From: Ignavibacteriales bacterium
GTDB lineage: Bacteria; Bacteroidota; Ignavibacteria; Ignavibacteriales; Melioribacteraceae
Reading direction: 5' to 3'
NCBI GenBank assembly: GCA_007280825.1
Contig: QYQI01000049.1
Location: 1 to 7,701 of the forward strand
Length of the DNA: 7,701 nt
Shown here: positions 6,781 through 7,701 of the stretch, in pieces
Layout: each line of letters opens with the position of its first letter
Position numbering within the stretch: the first letter of the stretch is position 1
Notes under the pieces: generated by a model
Told to the model about the DNA's origin: nothing
The model's input: the letters and a program-made list of their open reading frames with translations, nothing else
Database searches by the model: none
Position numbers and translations under genes: made by a program

Positions 6781-7548
6781 ATGCAAGAGTTAAATGAATT
6801 ACGGCATTTCTGTAAATGGCTTGCTGATGAAAGCGGAAAGATCATTAAACACTACTGGCGAACCGGAATAACTGTTGAGAACAAGCCCGATCAATCGCCC
6901 GTAACAATCGCAGATAAGAAAGCAGAAGAGTTTATGCGCGAGGCGATTATGAAAAAATTTCCAAATCACGGAATACTTGGTGAGGAATTCGGAGAGTACA
7001 ATCCTAATGCAGGATACAAATGGGTTCTCGATCCGATTGACGGAACAAAAAGTTTTATCTGCGGAACAGTAACGTTTGGAACACTGATTGCACTACTTAA
7101 AAACGGTGAACCGATTCTGGGCGTAATTAATCAACCGATACTTAATGAATTTCTAATCGGAGATAATCACGCAACAGAATTAAACGGCAAGCAAGTTCAT
7201 GCAAGAGAATGCAATAATCTTTCCAATGCTGTTCTTCTTACAACAGATCAACTCAACATTGAAAAGTACCGTAACATAAAAAATTTTGATAATCTTGTTC
7301 ACAAAGTAAAACTCTATCGCCAATGGGGCGATTGCTACGGTTACTATCTTGTTGCAACCGGCTATGCCGACATAATGATCGATCCGATTATGAATCCGTG
7401 GGATCTATTTGCACTAATCCCAATCATACGCGGTGCGGGCGGAACAATTACGGATTATCACGGAAACAATCCGATGAAAGGAAACAGTATTGTTGCAACC
7501 GGAGGAAAGATTCATCAAGACATTATTGATCTGTTAAATCAGTCTTAA
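6781..7548 (+). CDS. hisN: Histidinol-phosphatase, inositol monophosphatase family
   Basis: The 255-residue Mg-dependent phosphatase should convert histidinol phosphate to histidinol, the penultimate stage of histidine biosynthesis, in the cytoplasm. IMPase-fold metal ligands are visible: E68 in GEEFG, D84 and D87 in DPIDGT (84-89) and D208 in NPWDLF. The HisN-type signature is the wording around these motifs: KSFICG after the DPIDGT motif (SuhB-type inositol monophosphatases usually have NFxHG), GTLIAL, GVINQP, and WGDCYGYYLVATGYADIMIDP before the last metal ligand. Length is normal for HisN. A CysQ-type nucleotidase or general IMPase is the alternative, but the motif set favours HisN. No other his genes are in the window, so it is probably a detached pathway gene. 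It appears to have its own promoter (6717-6748) divergent from sua5. Confidence 0.85.
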   Translation: MQELNELRHFCKWLADESGKIIKHYWRTGITVENKPDQSPVTIADKKAEEFMREAIMKKFPNHGILGEEFGEYNPNAGYKWVLDPIDGTKSFICGTVTFGTLIALLKNGEPILGVINQPILNEFLIGDNHATELNGKQVHARECNNLSNAVLLTTDQLNIEKYRNIKNFDNLVHKVKLYRQWGDCYGYYLVATGYADIMIDPIMNPWDLFALIPIIRGAGGTITDYHGNNPMKGNSIVATGGKIHQDIIDLLNQS

Positions 7549-7568
7549 TTGTTAAAAAATGTTAACAA
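7549..7568. repeat. 7-bp inverted repeat immediately after hisN
   Basis: TTGTTAA (7549-7555) and TTAACAA (7562-7568) are perfect arms around AAAATG, starting on the base after the hisN stop codon. The stem would be nearly all A-U and no U-tract follows, so it is a poor terminator. Its arms resemble those of the repeat at 5618-5637. Confidence 0.35.
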
Positions 7569-7701
7569 CATAAATCCCTCTCTTTTGATTGTCTAAAAAA
7601 GCTAAATTGTTCAACAGAAAATAAACAACACTCTCTTTATGACGGCAGCAATATCTTTCCAGATAAAAACATAGACAACAAATAATTCCTTGGAGGAATA
7701 A
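7569..7701 (+). other. Untranslated leader of a gene starting just beyond the window
   Basis: After the hisN repeat there is no open frame worth calling. An 11-codon frame from ATG 7639 lacks a ribosome binding site. No exact TAnnTTTG promoter was found; TATCTTTC at about 7652-7659 is a near match without a -33 partner. The segment ends in a ribosome binding site, so it is most likely the upstream region of the next + strand gene, which could also be read through from hisN. Confidence 0.5.
7692..7696 (+). promoter_or_regulatory. Ribosome binding site of the next gene, inside a small hairpin
   Basis: GGAGG is the strongest Shine-Dalgarno on the + strand of this window. It has five bases after it before the window ends, so a start codon is expected at or just after the edge. 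ATTCCT (7685-7690) and AGGAAT (7694-7699) are perfect 6-bp arms around a TGG loop, so the site can be folded into a stem. Confidence 0.65.

Noticed and set aside
7323..7529. Second-frame open stretch inside hisN
   Set aside because: It overlaps the conserved C-terminal half of hisN, and its Arg/Asn/Cys-rich translation is typical of a frame shadow.
7549..7568. Rho-independent terminator for hisN
   Set aside because: The stem is nearly all A-U and no U-tract follows; kept only as an inverted repeat.
7589..7678. TTGTCTA (7589-7595) and TAGACAA (7672-7678) inverted repeat around the last leader
   Set aside because: Seven-base arms 76 bases apart in 150 bases of AT-rich DNA are expected by chance.
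1..7701. Defence system, CRISPR array, mobile element or specialised biosynthetic cluster
   Set aside because: All complete genes are recognisable housekeeping or catabolic families. I saw no transposase, integrase, direct repeat array or target-site duplication on either strand.

Overview
The window is an AT-rich stretch of an ordinary bacterial chromosome. The style suggests the Bacteroidota/Ignavibacteriota (FCB) group. Three things point there: one promoter fits the Bacteroidota-type pattern TTTG-N20-TAnnTTTG (6717-6748); the histidine kinase has the KDKFFSIIAHDLRSPF-type phosphoacceptor box common in that group; and a secreted multidomain GH13 amylase is present. Clear GGAG-type ribosome binding sites precede several genes, which fits Ignavibacteria better than classical Bacteroides. 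This placement is an inference from style, not from a marker gene.

Layout. Positions 1-117 hold the last 38 codons of an unrecognised + strand gene. A secreted or periplasmic alpha-amylase-family glycoside hydrolase follows (190-2601, +; its real start is ATG 190, not GTG 178). A perfect 9-bp hairpin (2607-2629) separates it from a convergent block of three minus-strand genes. Read in transcription order, these are sua5 (6695-5733, threonylcarbamoyl-AMP synthase for tRNA t6A), a soluble PAS-PAS histidine kinase (5492-3912) and an M24 family metallopeptidase (3837-2647). A short divergent promoter region (6696-6780) separates sua5 from hisN (6781-7548, +; inositol-monophosphatase-type histidinol-phosphatase). 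The last 153 bases are the untranslated leader of a further + gene. Its ribosome binding site (7692-7696) is in view and its start codon lies just past the window end.

The genes do not form one pathway: alpha-glucan breakdown, peptide turnover, sensing, tRNA modification and histidine biosynthesis sit side by side. I see no mobile element, CRISPR array, RNA gene, toxin-antitoxin pair or defence system. No stretch longer than about 240 bases lacks a gene. I found no convincing undescribed system. The second-look items are small: a hairpin enclosing a ribosome binding site, a GC-rich palindromic in-frame segment in the amylase gene, two similar inverted repeats, and an unresolved kinase start with a stranded Shine-Dalgarno sequence upstream.
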